The translations under genes were made by a program, and so were the position numbers. The notes under the pieces were generated by a model. It had not been told where the DNA came from, did not search any database, and saw only the letters and a program-made list of their open reading frames with translations. From UBA3871 sp041797745 (GTDB lineage: Bacteria; Bacillota; Clostridia; Peptostreptococcales; Anaerovoracaceae), in NCBI GenBank assembly GCA_041797745.1, contig JBHBZU010000028.1, forward strand, positions 1 through 46,505: a stretch of DNA of 46,505 nucleotides, written 5' to 3'. This document shows, piece after piece, positions 1 to 9,338 of this stretch (its first letter is position 1; each line of letters starts with the position of its first letter).

Positions 1-44
1 AAGTTCGTAAAGTAATTAACTATAAAGACTTAGGTAATAGATAG
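1..44 (+). other. Probable 3' end of an upstream coding region
   Basis: Two frames stay open from the window edge to an early stop: one ends with TAA at 13-15, the other with TAG at 42-44. Either could be the C-terminus of the preceding gene. Nucleoside BMP operons often start with the substrate-binding lipoprotein, so that is the likeliest upstream gene, but too few residues are visible to identify it. Confidence 0.3.
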
Positions 45-55
45 ACCATTTTTAA

Positions 56-85
56 GGGGGAAAAGTTTCTTTTCCCCCATTTTTT
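56..85 (+). terminator. Intrinsic terminator / attenuator before the ABC genes
   Basis: A perfect 10-bp stem (GGGGGAAAAG at 56-65, CTTTTCCCCC at 69-78) with a TTT loop is followed by a T run at 80-85. It ends the upstream transcript. No clear promoter is seen between the hairpin and the start at 118, so partial read-through may set the ABC transporter level relative to the upstream gene (inference). Confidence 0.85.
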
Positions 86-117
86 ACTAAAATATAGATT
101 TTAGATAGGAAAAAATC

Positions 118-1668
118 ATGAATTCGGAATTTGTAATAGAAATGAACAATATCAGAAAAGAATTTCCCGGTATTGTTGCGAACGATGACATAACTTTGCA
201 GCTCCGCAAGGGCGAAATCCATGCGTTACTTGGAGAAAACGGAGCCGGAAAATCTACACTTATGAGCGTGCTTTTTGGACTTTATCAGCCGGAGGCAGGT
301 ATCATTAAGAAAAATGGCGAAGAAGTTAAGATTAACAACCCTAACGATGCTACAGCACTGGGTATCGGTATGGTTCATCAGCACTTTAAGCTGATTGATG
401 TATTTACAGTGCTGGACAACATTATTCTTGGAGCAGAAACCACCGATAAATTCGGCTTTCTTAAGAAAAAAGAAGCCAGAGAAAAGGTGCTTGCACTTTC
501 ACAAAAGTACGGATTGAAAGTAAATGTTGACGCAAAGGTTGAAGATATTACTGTTGGTATGCAGCAGCGTGTTGAAATCCTCAAAATGCTGTATAGAGAC
601 AATGAAATACTCATTTTCGATGAGCCGACAGCTGTACTTACACCTCAAGAAATTGATGAACTTATGGAAATTATGAGAGGTTTTGCGCGTGAGGGCAAAT
701 CCATTCTTTTCATTACGCATAAATTAAATGAAATTATGGCAGTATCAGACAGGGTTACTGTACTGCGTAAGGGTAAGTATATCGGTACTGTAGATACCAA
801 AAATACAAACAAGCAGGAGCTTTCCAACATGATGGTAGGACGTCCTGTACAGCTTGAAATTCACAAGGAAGAAGCTAAACCTGCAAACACTATATTGAAG
901 ATAGAGGGACTTACTGTTCCGTCTAAAGTTCACAAAAACAATGCAGTTAATGATGTTTCTTTGGAAGTCAGAGAGGGCGAAATTGTTTGTGTTGCAGGTA
1001 TTGACGGAAACGGTCAGACAGAGCTGATTTACGGACTTACCGGCTTGGAAAAGGCTACGGCAGGTAAAATAGAGCTTTGTGGCGAGGATATCAGCCGTTA
1101 TTCAATCAGAAAACGTGCTAAAGCAGGTATTTCTCACATCCCTGAAGACAGACACAAGCATGGTTTGGTGTTGGCCTATACTTTAGAGCAGAATTTGGTT
1201 CTTCAAAAGTATCGCGATAAGGCTTTCCAAAATCATGGATTTATCAGATTTGAAGAAGTCCGCAAGTATGCAGACAGACTTATTGAAGAATACGATGTAC
1301 GTTCAGGACAAGGCCCTATCACTGTTTCCCGTTCCATGTCAGGCGGAAATCAGCAGAAAGCTATCATTGCAAGAGAATTGGACAGAAATGAGCCCCTCCT
1401 TATAGCAGTTCAGCCTACAAGAGGTTTGGATGTAGGAGCTATCGAACATATACATAAACAAATTATCGCAGAGAGAGATAAAGGAAAGGGCGTATTGCTG
1501 GTTTCTTTGGAGCTTGATGAAGTAATGGGCCTTTCTGACAGAATCCTTGTTATGTATGAGGGTGAGATAGTAGGTGAACTTGATCCTAAAAATACAACAC
1601 CGGAAGAATTAGGACTCTATATGTCCGGTGCCAAGAAGCAAGGAAAGGAGGAGCAGAAAAATGCCTAG
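118..1668 (+). CDS. Nucleoside/BMP-type ABC transporter, ATP-binding protein
   Basis: A 516-residue protein with two tandem ABC ATPase domains, as in sugar/nucleoside importers of the NupO/YufO/RbsA kind. The N-terminal domain has an intact Walker A (GENGAGKST) and Walker B (ILIFDEPTA). The C-terminal domain is degenerate: Walker A reads GIDGNGQTE and the Walker B region reads AVQPTRGLD, with Gln for the catalytic Glu, while keeping SGGNQQK. Such asymmetry is usual in this family. It would energise import through the two permeases that follow, and the BMP lipoprotein downstream fits nucleosides rather than sugars. Its last 8 nt overlap the next gene, indicating translational coupling. The start codon has only a weak AGGA upstream. 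Confidence 0.9.
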   Translation: MNSEFVIEMNNIRKEFPGIVANDDITLQLRKGEIHALLGENGAGKSTLMSVLFGLYQPEAGIIKKNGEEVKINNPNDATALGIGMVHQHFKLIDVFTVLDNIILGAETTDKFGFLKKKEAREKVLALSQKYGLKVNVDAKVEDITVGMQQRVEILKMLYRDNEILIFDEPTAVLTPQEIDELMEIMRGFAREGKSILFITHKLNEIMAVSDRVTVLRKGKYIGTVDTKNTNKQELSNMMVGRPVQLEIHKEEAKPANTILKIEGLTVPSKVHKNNAVNDVSLEVREGEIVCVAGIDGNGQTELIYGLTGLEKATAGKIELCGEDISRYSIRKRAKAGISHIPEDRHKHGLVLAYTLEQNLVLQKYRDKAFQNHGFIRFEEVRKYADRLIEEYDVRSGQGPITVSRSMSGGNQQKAIIARELDRNEPLLIAVQPTRGLDVGAIEHIHKQIIAERDKGKGVLLVSLELDEVMGLSDRILVMYEGEIVGELDPKNTTPEELGLYMSGAKKQGKEEQKNA

Positions 1669-2851
1669 ACTGGACGGTGAAACAGGCAAGGTTAAGTGGC
1701 ATAAGTCAGAGGGAATGACAACCATCATTTCTTCTCTCATATCCATTATGATTGGTCTTGCACTGGGAACTATTATAATTATTATAGTAGGCTTTTCTAA
1801 AGATACTATTTCAACCAAGGGTATCCTTGAGGGTATAAAGCTGGTATTTTTAGGTGTATTCTCCATAGGACGAGACGGAGGCACATTGGCTTTCGGTTTT
1901 AATCCTGTAAACTTCGGAAATATGCTCTTTAGAGCAACTCCTTTGATTCTTACAGGACTTTCAGTAGCTGTAGCTTTTAAGACAGGACTTTTCAACATTG
2001 GTGCTCCGGGACAGTACCTTATGGGCACCCTCGGAACCTTGACGGTTGGTCTTGAACTTGGTTGGACATCGTGTCCTAAAGCGCTGGCTTGGTTATTAGC
2101 TTTTTCCGTGGGAATTATTTTAGGAGGACTTTGGGGTTCAATTCCGGGATTTTTTAAAGCATTCCTAAATATCAATGAAGTTATTACTTGCATTATGACC
2201 AACTGGATAGCCGCGAACCTGGTTACATGGTGGTTTGACGCACATGAAATATTCAAAAACAGTGCAGAGGGCGGCAAGGTTGGATATATTATTCCTCTTA
2301 AAAACGTAGGAGTGGTTACACCTAAATGGGGTATGGATATACTCTTCCCCGGCTCACAAGCCAACGGAGGCTTTTGGATTGCTTGCCTGATTGCAATAGG
2401 TATTTGGGTACTTATGACTAAAACCACTACGGGCTATGAATTAAAGGCTTGCGGTGCCAATAGACATGCGGCAAGGTATGCGGGTATTAATGATAAGAAA
2501 AATATCGTACTTTCAATGGTAATTGCAGGTATGCTTGCTTCTGCCGGCGGATGTCTTTATTATCTGGCAGGAAATACGGAGCTTTATTGGTCAACTTATA
2601 TGTCACTTCCTGCGGAGGGCTTCAACGGTATTCCTGTTGCACTTCTTGCGGCAAATCATCCTATAGGTGTTATCTTTACAGGTGTGTTCATGTCCATGCT
2701 TAATATTGCGGGACTACAGCTCAAGTATTTGACAGCTTTCAACGAATACATAGCAGATATCATCATAGCTTCCATTGTTTATCTTTCGGCTTTCGCTATG
2801 TTCTTTAAGATGTTACTTAAGGGTAGAGGGAAGAAAGGAGGCGAAAAGTAA
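1661..2851 (+). CDS. Nucleoside/BMP-type ABC transporter permease 1
   Basis: A 396-residue polytopic membrane protein of the BPD_transp_2 family (NupP/YufP type), with roughly ten hydrophobic segments and the sequence TTTGYELKACGANRHAARYAGI, the cytoplasmic loop typical of these permeases. The start at 1661 is chosen because AAGGAGGAG lies 8-15 nt upstream and the N-terminus (MPRLDGETGK) is then short and hydrophilic; a longer upstream reading would run far into the ATPase gene. It overlaps the ATPase gene by 8 nt, and its stop codon shares a base with the next start. It forms the channel with permease 2. Confidence 0.9.
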   Translation: MPRLDGETGKVKWHKSEGMTTIISSLISIMIGLALGTIIIIIVGFSKDTISTKGILEGIKLVFLGVFSIGRDGGTLAFGFNPVNFGNMLFRATPLILTGLSVAVAFKTGLFNIGAPGQYLMGTLGTLTVGLELGWTSCPKALAWLLAFSVGIILGGLWGSIPGFFKAFLNINEVITCIMTNWIAANLVTWWFDAHEIFKNSAEGGKVGYIIPLKNVGVVTPKWGMDILFPGSQANGGFWIACLIAIGIWVLMTKTTTGYELKACGANRHAARYAGINDKKNIVLSMVIAGMLASAGGCLYYLAGNTELYWSTYMSLPAEGFNGIPVALLAANHPIGVIFTGVFMSMLNIAGLQLKYLTAFNEYIADIIIASIVYLSAFAMFFKMLLKGRGKKGGEK

Positions 2852-3858
2852 TGGTATTCTTAATTCAACAAACTATGCTTTATGCAGTTCCTTTAATGCT
2901 GGTAGCTTTAGCCGGTGTTTGTGCAGAGCGTTCCGGTGTTATAAATCTGGCCTTAGAGGGTACTATGATTTTTGGAGCCTTTGTGGGAGTTGTATTCGTA
3001 CGAAACTTTATAGATATGGGCTTTGAAACCCAGCAGGGACAGCTTATAATGCTGATTACGCTGGTGCTTACCGGTCTATGCGGCGTTATCTTTTGTATGT
3101 TGCTTGCATTTTCGGCAATTACCTTGAGGGCGGATCAGACCATTGGCGGAACAGCACTAAATATGCTGGCACCGGCTCTTGTGATGTTCTTCATATACAT
3201 GATTGCACAGCAAAACACTTTAGGACTTCAAAAAGGCGGTGCTGCATCATGGTTTATGATTAGACCCAGCACTTTCGGTCTTCCAAAGGACTACTCTTGG
3301 GGACCTCTCATTGATTTATTTATAAACAAAGTTTATCCTGCAACCTATGTATGTATTGCTTTGTTTATAATAGTTTCCGTCTTTTTATATAAAACAAAGA
3401 CAGGACTTAGATTAAGAGCCTGCGGTGAAAATCCACAGGCAGCGGACTCTCTTGGTATTAACGTTTACAAGATGAGATATTTAGGCGTTGGAATTTCCGG
3501 ATTTTTAGCAGGAGTTGGTGGCTTTGTTTACTCCATGACTACTGCAAATTGCAGTTCTACAGGAGAAGTTGCAGGTTACGGCTTCTTAGCCTTGGCAGTA
3601 ATGATTTTCGGTAACTGGACACCTGTTAACATTGCGTTCGGTTCCGTACTCTTCGGACTTTTCAAGTGCATTGCTGCTATCTATGGCTCTTTAGATTTAA
3701 ACAAAGACGGAGTGTATCTTTTAGCTAATATCGGAGTCAGTCCATATGTTTACAGAATGCTTCCATACCTTATCACTTTAATTGTTCTTGCATTCACATC
3801 CAAGAACTCCAGAGTGCCAAAGGCAGAGGGGATTCCTTACGACAAGGGAAGCAGATAG
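2851..3858 (+). CDS. Nucleoside/BMP-type ABC transporter permease 2
   Basis: A 335-residue membrane protein of the same superfamily as permease 1 but shorter (NupQ/YufQ type). It carries the family loop TGLRLRACGENPQAADSLGI and several hydrophobic helices, with an early AERSGVINLALEG motif usual for this subunit. The start overlaps the stop of permease 1 (TAATG) behind AAAGGAGG. It is followed by a GC-rich hairpin and then the lipoprotein gene, so the lipoprotein may be made at a different level from the membrane subunits. Confidence 0.9.
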   Translation: MVFLIQQTMLYAVPLMLVALAGVCAERSGVINLALEGTMIFGAFVGVVFVRNFIDMGFETQQGQLIMLITLVLTGLCGVIFCMLLAFSAITLRADQTIGGTALNMLAPALVMFFIYMIAQQNTLGLQKGGAASWFMIRPSTFGLPKDYSWGPLIDLFINKVYPATYVCIALFIIVSVFLYKTKTGLRLRACGENPQAADSLGINVYKMRYLGVGISGFLAGVGGFVYSMTTANCSSTGEVAGYGFLALAVMIFGNWTPVNIAFGSVLFGLFKCIAAIYGSLDLNKDGVYLLANIGVSPYVYRMLPYLITLIVLAFTSKNSRVPKAEGIPYDKGSR

Positions 3859-3871
3859 TATTATATTGCCC

Positions 3872-3891
3872 GGCCGCATTAATTTGCGGCC
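3872..3891 (+). terminator. GC-rich intercistronic hairpin
   Basis: GGCCGCA (3872-3878) pairs perfectly with TGCGGCC (3885-3891) across a 6-nt loop. Two flanking CC/GG pairs could extend it past a single unpaired A. The tract after it (AGGTTTTCTC) is a poor U-run, so it is more likely an mRNA-processing or stability hairpin, or a leaky attenuator between permease 2 and the lipoprotein gene, than a full terminator. Confidence 0.55.
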
Positions 3892-3922
3892 AGGTTTTCT
3901 CAATTTTAAAAGGCGGATAAAA

Positions 3923-5101
3923 ATGAAGAGATTTTTAGCAATTTTATTAGTAATAACCATGTGCATGGGAATCGGCTTAGGTGCCACAGGCTGCGGCAGA
4001 AATGATACGGTAGACCCTGACAAAGCTGCTGAACTTAAAATTGTCATGGTTACGGACAAGAACTGTTTAGGTGACAAGGGTATCAATGATTCATGTTGGG
4101 CAGGTCTACAAAAAGCGGCGGATGAATTTAAAAATCTTACTGTAGATGTTGTAGAGGCGAAGAAAGAATATGCTTTAGCCATAGAAGATGCGGTGGATGA
4201 AGCTGCCGATATTATTTTCTGTGTAAGTTCGGATATGGCAGGGGCTTTAGATTTAGTGGCGTCTCAACACGAAGATAAAGTTTTCGTTTTATTCGGAGCG
4301 GAACTCCCTGAACGTTTTAATGTAGCGGCGGTAAAATTTAATCCGGAGCAAAAGGCTTATTTAGCAGGTGTATTAGCGGCACTTTCAACAAAGAAAAATG
4401 TAGCAGGTTTTATAGCAGATGAGGAAAATTCCTTAAATACCAGCTACCTTTGGGGCTTTACCGCAGGACTGGTTACCACCAACCCTAAATGCTTTGCAAC
4501 AACCAATTATCTGGGCGCAGGGGCTACGACAGGTCAGGCAAAGGAAACGGCAGTTGCTCAATTTAAGCTCGGTGCAGATGTTATTTTCAATGTATTAGGT
4601 GCCGATAGCAGAGAGGGTGCTATGCAAGCTGCGGATGAGCGTAAATTCAGTGTTATTGCTATGAACTCCAATGTGATTTACGGACATGAGGAGGCTATTC
4701 TTGCTTGCATTATGGAAAACGGTGAGGCTGTTTGTTACTCCATTGCAAAGAGAATAGTAAAGGGAATCTTTGACGGTTCCGCCATGTATTACAATATGTC
4801 ATCAGACGCTTTTACAGTTAACGATCCTTTTGAAAGACTGACGGAAAAGGAACAAAAGAAAATTGCTCGTGTTATGAAAGAGCTTAAAGCAGGCACCAGA
4901 GTAGCCCCATATGATTATGCTACTTATCAGGCTTTCTTAAGCGGAACACCTTTCGCAACTTCCGATGCCGAACAGATTGCAGCTCAGGCTCAAGCCATCA
5001 AAGCATTGGAAGAAGCAGCTGCGGCAAATGCTACGGAAGCGGCGGTTACTTCAGGTGGGGTCACCGATTCGGGTGTAACGGTAAATAATGAATCAAAATA
5101 G
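3923..5101 (+). CDS. BMP-family substrate-binding lipoprotein
   Basis: A 392-residue lipoprotein with a basic N-terminus, a hydrophobic signal segment and lipobox GATGC (lipidated Cys24). The mature part matches the BMP/PnrA-like fold: an early MVTDKNCLGDKGINDSCWAGL-type segment, then FNPEQKAYLAGVLAA and WGFTAGL. Family members bind purine or other nucleosides and pass them to the NupOPQ-type transporter encoded just upstream. The start at 3923 follows AGGCGG and gives a proper signal peptide; an upstream in-frame reading would bury the signal sequence. The C-terminus is a low-complexity Ala/Thr/Ser tail from about residue 350. Confidence 0.88.
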   Translation: MKRFLAILLVITMCMGIGLGATGCGRNDTVDPDKAAELKIVMVTDKNCLGDKGINDSCWAGLQKAADEFKNLTVDVVEAKKEYALAIEDAVDEAADIIFCVSSDMAGALDLVASQHEDKVFVLFGAELPERFNVAAVKFNPEQKAYLAGVLAALSTKKNVAGFIADEENSLNTSYLWGFTAGLVTTNPKCFATTNYLGAGATTGQAKETAVAQFKLGADVIFNVLGADSREGAMQAADERKFSVIAMNSNVIYGHEEAILACIMENGEAVCYSIAKRIVKGIFDGSAMYYNMSSDAFTVNDPFERLTEKEQKKIARVMKELKAGTRVAPYDYATYQAFLSGTPFATSDAEQIAAQAQAIKALEEAAAANATEAAVTSGGVTDSGVTVNNESK

Positions 5102-7130
5102 TAAATTAAGTAAAAATAAAAACTTTAATATAAAATTAGCGAAAGCGGATGAAGTTTCTGAAGCCTCAAGGTTTTTGCCTGTCACTAGGGAAGACATGGC
5201 TTTTAGAAAGTGGGAGCAGTGCGATTTTATCTTAATTACAGGAGACGCATATGTAGACCATCATTCTTTCGGCACGGCGATTATATCCAGAGTGTTGGAA
5301 TCCAGAGGGTTTAAGGTGGGAATAATAGCACAGCCGGATTTTCATGACACCAAAGATTTTATGAAACTTGGCAGACCGCGCCTTGCTTTTCTTATTAACG
5401 GAGGAAATGTAGACTCTATGGTGGCGCATTTCAGTGTCAATAAAAAACGTCGACATAAGGATGAGTATTCTCCCGGGGGAGAGGCAGGAAAACGTCCGGA
5501 CAGAGCAGTTATTGTATATGCCAACAGAGTCAGGGAAGCCTTTCGAGACGTGCCTGTTATTATAGGTGGAATCGAGGCTTCTTTAAGACGTATGGGTCAT
5601 TACGATTATTGGTCGGATCAAGTCAGACGTTCCATTCTTATGGATTCTAAAGCGGACTTGCTAATCTATGGCATGGGTGAAAGAGCGGTTGTGGAAATTG
5701 CAGAGGCCCTTGAGGCAGGAATAGATGTTAAGGATATTCACTGGATTGCCGGTACTTGCTACAAATGTAAAAAGGCGGAAATTGAAGCGGATATAACCTC
5801 AGGAGACATTCAAGTTCTACCTGATTATGAAGAAATTGTTGCATCCAAAGAAACCTATGCCAAGAGCTTCGCTTTGCAATACAGAGCAAATGATTATATT
5901 AGCGGTAAGCGCTTTGCGGAGCGTTACACAGGAGACATCTATGTGGTACAAAACCTGCCGCAAAGGCCTTTGGAAAGGGAAGAACTTGACGATGTTTACG
6001 AACTTTCTTATGCCGGAACCTATCACCCCTCTTATGAGGCTGTTGGCGGAGTGCCGGCCATTCGTGAAGTTGAGTTTAGCATTGTTTCAAGCAGAGGCTG
6101 TTTTGGAGGCTGTGCTTTCTGCGCTCTTACTTATCATCAGGGCAGAGAAGTTCGTTCCCGAACCAAAGAATCTATTGTGAGGGAAGCGGAAAAACTCACT
6201 CATAAAGCAGGCTTTAAGGGATATATTCATGATGTGGGAGGACCCACCGCCAACTTTAGAGCGCCTGCTTGTCAAAAGCAGCTAAAGAGCGGTGTCTGCA
6301 AAAATAGAGAGTGCTTGTACCCCAAACCTTGTGCAAATATGATTGTAGACCATAGGGAATATATAGACGTATTAAGAGCGATAAGAGGTATACCGAAAGT
6401 TAAAAAGGTTTTCATCCGTTCAGGAATAAGATACGACTATTTGATGGCGGATTCCAGCGACGAATTTATGTATGAACTTTGCAAATATCACATAAGCGGT
6501 ACCTTAAAGGTTGCGCCGGAACACGTATCTAAAAGAGTTTTAAGCTATATGAAAAAACCATCCTCAGAGGTTTTTGACGATTTTTGTGCAAAATATCGCA
6601 AAATAAATGAGAAACTGGGATTGAAACAGTATTTGATACCATATCTCATTTCTTCACACCCGGGTTCCACCATGGAGGACGCAATAGAACTTGCTGTATA
6701 TCTTAAAAAATTCGGATTTATTCCGGATCAGGTTCAGGACTTCTATCCTACACCGGGGACACTGGCGACTTGTATGTATTATACGGAGCTTGACCCTTTT
6801 ACTATGGAACCGGTTTATGTTCCAAAGCGAATGTTGGAAAAACATATGCAACGGGCGCTTATTCACTTCAATAAACCGCAAAACAGAAAATTAGTTATTC
6901 AGGCGCTTACCGAGGCGGGAAAGGAAAATCTTATTCCATTCTTACTTGGAAGACCGAAACAGGCAGATACAGGAGCAGATTATGTCCATCATAGAAATGC
7001 TTCCTCAGCTTCTAAAAGAGGCAAGAGAAGAGTACAGTCAAATAAAGGTCACACAGCTGCACATGGAGCAGATATGGGAGGGGAAGCAGGAGGCAAATCC
7101 CGAAAAAAACAAGGCTTCAAAGGAAAGTAA
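5088..7130 (+). CDS. YgiQ-family radical SAM protein
   Basis: A 680-residue protein of the YgiQ family (UPF0313). The radical SAM cluster motif CFGGCAFC gives Cys338, Cys342 and Cys345, which should hold a 4Fe-4S cluster. The N-terminal region has a GDAYVDHHSFG segment characteristic of the family. The reaction catalysed by YgiQ proteins is not established. The start overlaps the lipoprotein gene by 14 nt, and no strong Shine-Dalgarno is visible, so expression may depend on coupling. The last 45-50 residues are basic, Gly/Ser/Lys-rich and probably disordered; that stretch overlaps the next gene in another frame. Confidence 0.88.
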   Translation: MNQNSKLSKNKNFNIKLAKADEVSEASRFLPVTREDMAFRKWEQCDFILITGDAYVDHHSFGTAIISRVLESRGFKVGIIAQPDFHDTKDFMKLGRPRLAFLINGGNVDSMVAHFSVNKKRRHKDEYSPGGEAGKRPDRAVIVYANRVREAFRDVPVIIGGIEASLRRMGHYDYWSDQVRRSILMDSKADLLIYGMGERAVVEIAEALEAGIDVKDIHWIAGTCYKCKKAEIEADITSGDIQVLPDYEEIVASKETYAKSFALQYRANDYISGKRFAERYTGDIYVVQNLPQRPLEREELDDVYELSYAGTYHPSYEAVGGVPAIREVEFSIVSSRGCFGGCAFCALTYHQGREVRSRTKESIVREAEKLTHKAGFKGYIHDVGGPTANFRAPACQKQLKSGVCKNRECLYPKPCANMIVDHREYIDVLRAIRGIPKVKKVFIRSGIRYDYLMADSSDEFMYELCKYHISGTLKVAPEHVSKRVLSYMKKPSSEVFDDFCAKYRKINEKLGLKQYLIPYLISSHPGSTMEDAIELAVYLKKFGFIPDQVQDFYPTPGTLATCMYYTELDPFTMEPVYVPKRMLEKHMQRALIHFNKPQNRKLVIQALTEAGKENLIPFLLGRPKQADTGADYVHHRNASSASKRGKRRVQSNKGHTAAHGADMGGEAGGKSRKKQGFKGK

Positions 7131-8415
7131 GGAAATATTTAATAACCTAGTTCAGTGCGAAAGCGGGACTTTTTTAAAGAGTCTTGTTCAAAATAAAGCA
7201 GGGTCGGATTTTAATGATATCAAAGGAAAAATCCGGCTGGTTTACATTGATCCGCCATTTTGTTCTAAAGCAAAATATAGCGTTGAAAGGAAAGTCGGAG
7301 AGAATCAAAAAAGCATTAAGCAGGTAGCCTATCTTGATACATGGACAGAGGGGCTTTATGAATATTTAAAAATGCTTTGTGTCAGATTCTATCTCATAAA
7401 GGAAATACTTGCCGAGGATGGATGTTTTTGGGTACATTTGGATTGGCATGTGGCGCATTATGCAAAAATTCTTTTGGATGAAGTCTTCGGATACGAAAAT
7501 TTTGTAAATGAAATTATTTGGAATTATAAATCCGGCGGCAGCACAAATAGACGTTTTGCAAGAAAACATGATACACTGCTTTTTTATTCTAAAAATGCGG
7601 ATTATTATTTTAAACCTCAAAAGGAAAAGAGTTACAATCGAGGGCTAAAACCCTATAGATTTAAAGGTGTTTTAGAAGAGCAGGATGAAATAGGCTGGTA
7701 TACCATGGTAAACATGAAAGATGTTTGGCAGATTGATATGGTTGGTCGCACATCAGGTGAACGTACAGGCTATGCAACTCAAAAGCCGGAGGCACTTCTT
7801 GAAAGAATTATAGAAAGCTGTAGCAGACCGGGAGATTTGGTAGCGGATTTTTTTGGTGGTTCAGGTACTTTAGCTGTTACAGCGGCTAAACTGGGACGAG
7901 GCTTTATTTCCTGCGATATGGGGGAACTGGCTATTGCGGGAACAGAAAAACGTATGCAAAAAGAGGGGATTGCATATAAGCTTTATGCTTCGGAAAACGA
8001 AAAAAAATCAAATATTGATGTAAGCTTTCAGGTGGATATTGCAGAGAGTGAAAACTTAAAAAATCCATCAGAAGATAGGGCAATAGACAAAGCAAAAGCC
8101 GAAAAAAAGGAGCTTTTAAAACATCAGGTTAAGGTTACTTTAGAAAATTATGAATTAAAGGATATACTGTCAATTAATTTGGCAAAAGGAAGCAGAGAAG
8201 AAATTTTGGAGTTATTAGAAAATGACGCTTTGAGTCTTGTAGATTACTGGATGGTAGATTATAATTACAGAGATGGGATATTTCGTCCACAGGTGTCAAT
8301 TATGCCTGTAAAAGAAAAGTTGGAATTAGAAAAAACCGTTTTTATAGAAAGTGTCGGAATAGTGGCGGTAAAAATAGTGGACATCTTTGGACAAAAGATA
8401 ATTAAAACTTTTTAA
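6982..8415 (+). CDS. Site-specific DNA methyltransferase, beta class (N6-adenine or N4-cytosine type)
   Basis: A 477-residue amino-methyltransferase. The catalytic motif IV (VYIDPPF, Asp90-Phe93) comes before the SAM-binding motif I (DFFGGSGT, 289-296), the order of beta-class enzymes such as type III Mod. TQKPEALLERII precedes motif I, as usual. The C-terminal ~100 residues are a beta-rich extra domain. The start at 6982 is chosen because AGGAG (6971-6975) lies 6 nt upstream; a TTG at 6946 is a poorer alternative. This start puts the first 149 nt inside the YgiQ gene. No restriction endonuclease, specificity subunit or Vsr gene is adjacent, so it appears solitary and may be regulatory or a remnant of a restriction system. 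Confidence 0.82.
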   Translation: MSIIEMLPQLLKEAREEYSQIKVTQLHMEQIWEGKQEANPEKNKASKESKEIFNNLVQCESGTFLKSLVQNKAGSDFNDIKGKIRLVYIDPPFCSKAKYSVERKVGENQKSIKQVAYLDTWTEGLYEYLKMLCVRFYLIKEILAEDGCFWVHLDWHVAHYAKILLDEVFGYENFVNEIIWNYKSGGSTNRRFARKHDTLLFYSKNADYYFKPQKEKSYNRGLKPYRFKGVLEEQDEIGWYTMVNMKDVWQIDMVGRTSGERTGYATQKPEALLERIIESCSRPGDLVADFFGGSGTLAVTAAKLGRGFISCDMGELAIAGTEKRMQKEGIAYKLYASENEKKSNIDVSFQVDIAESENLKNPSEDRAIDKAKAEKKELLKHQVKVTLENYELKDILSINLAKGSREEILELLENDALSLVDYWMVDYNYRDGIFRPQVSIMPVKEKLELEKTVFIESVGIVAVKIVDIFGQKIIKTF

Positions 8416-8439
8416 TCCTTGTGTTACGGGAGATATGTT

Positions 8440-9324
8440 ATGAAGAAGTTTAATACTAAAAAATTTAGTTTTGATATTTTAATACTTACTATCGGTTGCC
8501 TTATTGGAACTTTTTCCTCTATAGCAATTATGATTCCAAACGGATTGACCAGTGGCGGAGTTACAGGTATTGCCCGTATAGTGCAACGTTTTGTAAACTT
8601 GCCTTTTTCATGGCTTTACTATTCAGGCGCACTCATTGTACTTTGTTTGTGCTTTATTATTTTAGGTCGTAAGGAAGCTCAAAAAATTCTTCTGATGTCA
8701 GTTCTGTATCCTGCGGCTTTGCTTTTCTGGGAACATATGGACGTTCAGCTCATTCAGGGAACGGATATGCTCCTTGCTACTATCTATTGCGGAGTATTCG
8801 GTGGACTTTGCAGCGGTATTATCCTTTCAAGAGGTTATTCCTCAGGCGGTTCCGATACCATTGCCAAGATGATTCATGCAAAGCTCCTGCCAAATGTACC
8901 GCTTTCCAAGGTGCTTTTGGGGGTTGACGCCAGTATCATCATTACTTCAGCCTTTGTATATGGTCGTAATGTAGCGCTTTACGCTTTAGTTACAAGCGTT
9001 ATTGCGTCTAAAGTCATTGATTTTTATATGTACGGTATTACTCCTAAAATCGTTCAGGTAGAGATTATAACAACTCAGGCAGACGCTCTTTCGGCATTTA
9101 TTTTAGAAGAGATTGGAAGAGGTGTTTCCAGAGAAAGTGTAACGGGAGCTTATACCAATATTAAGCGTTCAAAGCTGGTAACACTTTGCTCACCGCGAGA
9201 AAGCGTTGTTATCAGACAGCATGTAGGAACTATTGATTCCCATGCCTTTATTACGGTTCAGGCGGTTAATGAAGTTTGGGGACAAGGTTTTAAGACTAAC
9301 GAAGATGAAACAAACAATCAGTAA
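8440..9324 (+). CDS. YitT-family membrane protein
   Basis: A 294-residue protein with about five or six transmembrane helices (DUF161/YitT) followed by a cytoplasmic DUF2179-type domain of ~80 residues near the C-terminus (EIITTQADALSAFIL onward). Glycine-rich membrane motifs NGLTSGGVTGIARI and SRGYSSGGSDTIAKM are typical. The function of the family is not settled. The start at 8440 is preceded by ACGGGAGA at good spacing; a TTG at 8419 would leave the Shine-Dalgarno inside the gene. It lies 14 nt before the histidine kinase gene and may share its transcript. Confidence 0.85.
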   Translation: MKKFNTKKFSFDILILTIGCLIGTFSSIAIMIPNGLTSGGVTGIARIVQRFVNLPFSWLYYSGALIVLCLCFIILGRKEAQKILLMSVLYPAALLFWEHMDVQLIQGTDMLLATIYCGVFGGLCSGIILSRGYSSGGSDTIAKMIHAKLLPNVPLSKVLLGVDASIIITSAFVYGRNVALYALVTSVIASKVIDFYMYGITPKIVQVEIITTQADALSAFILEEIGRGVSRESVTGAYTNIKRSKLVTLCSPRESVVIRQHVGTIDSHAFITVQAVNEVWGQGFKTNEDETNNQ

Positions 9325-9338
9325 AAAGGGAGGGGGAG

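Noticed and set aside
1609..2427. 272-codon open frame on the minus strand across permease 1
   Set aside because: It is a shadow of the permease gene, has no Shine-Dalgarno and its translation is Pro/Ser-rich without any recognisable motif.
3782..3922. Upstream in-frame extension of the BMP lipoprotein
   Set aside because: It overlaps the permease gene and would bury the signal peptide; the start at 3923 has its own AGGCGG.
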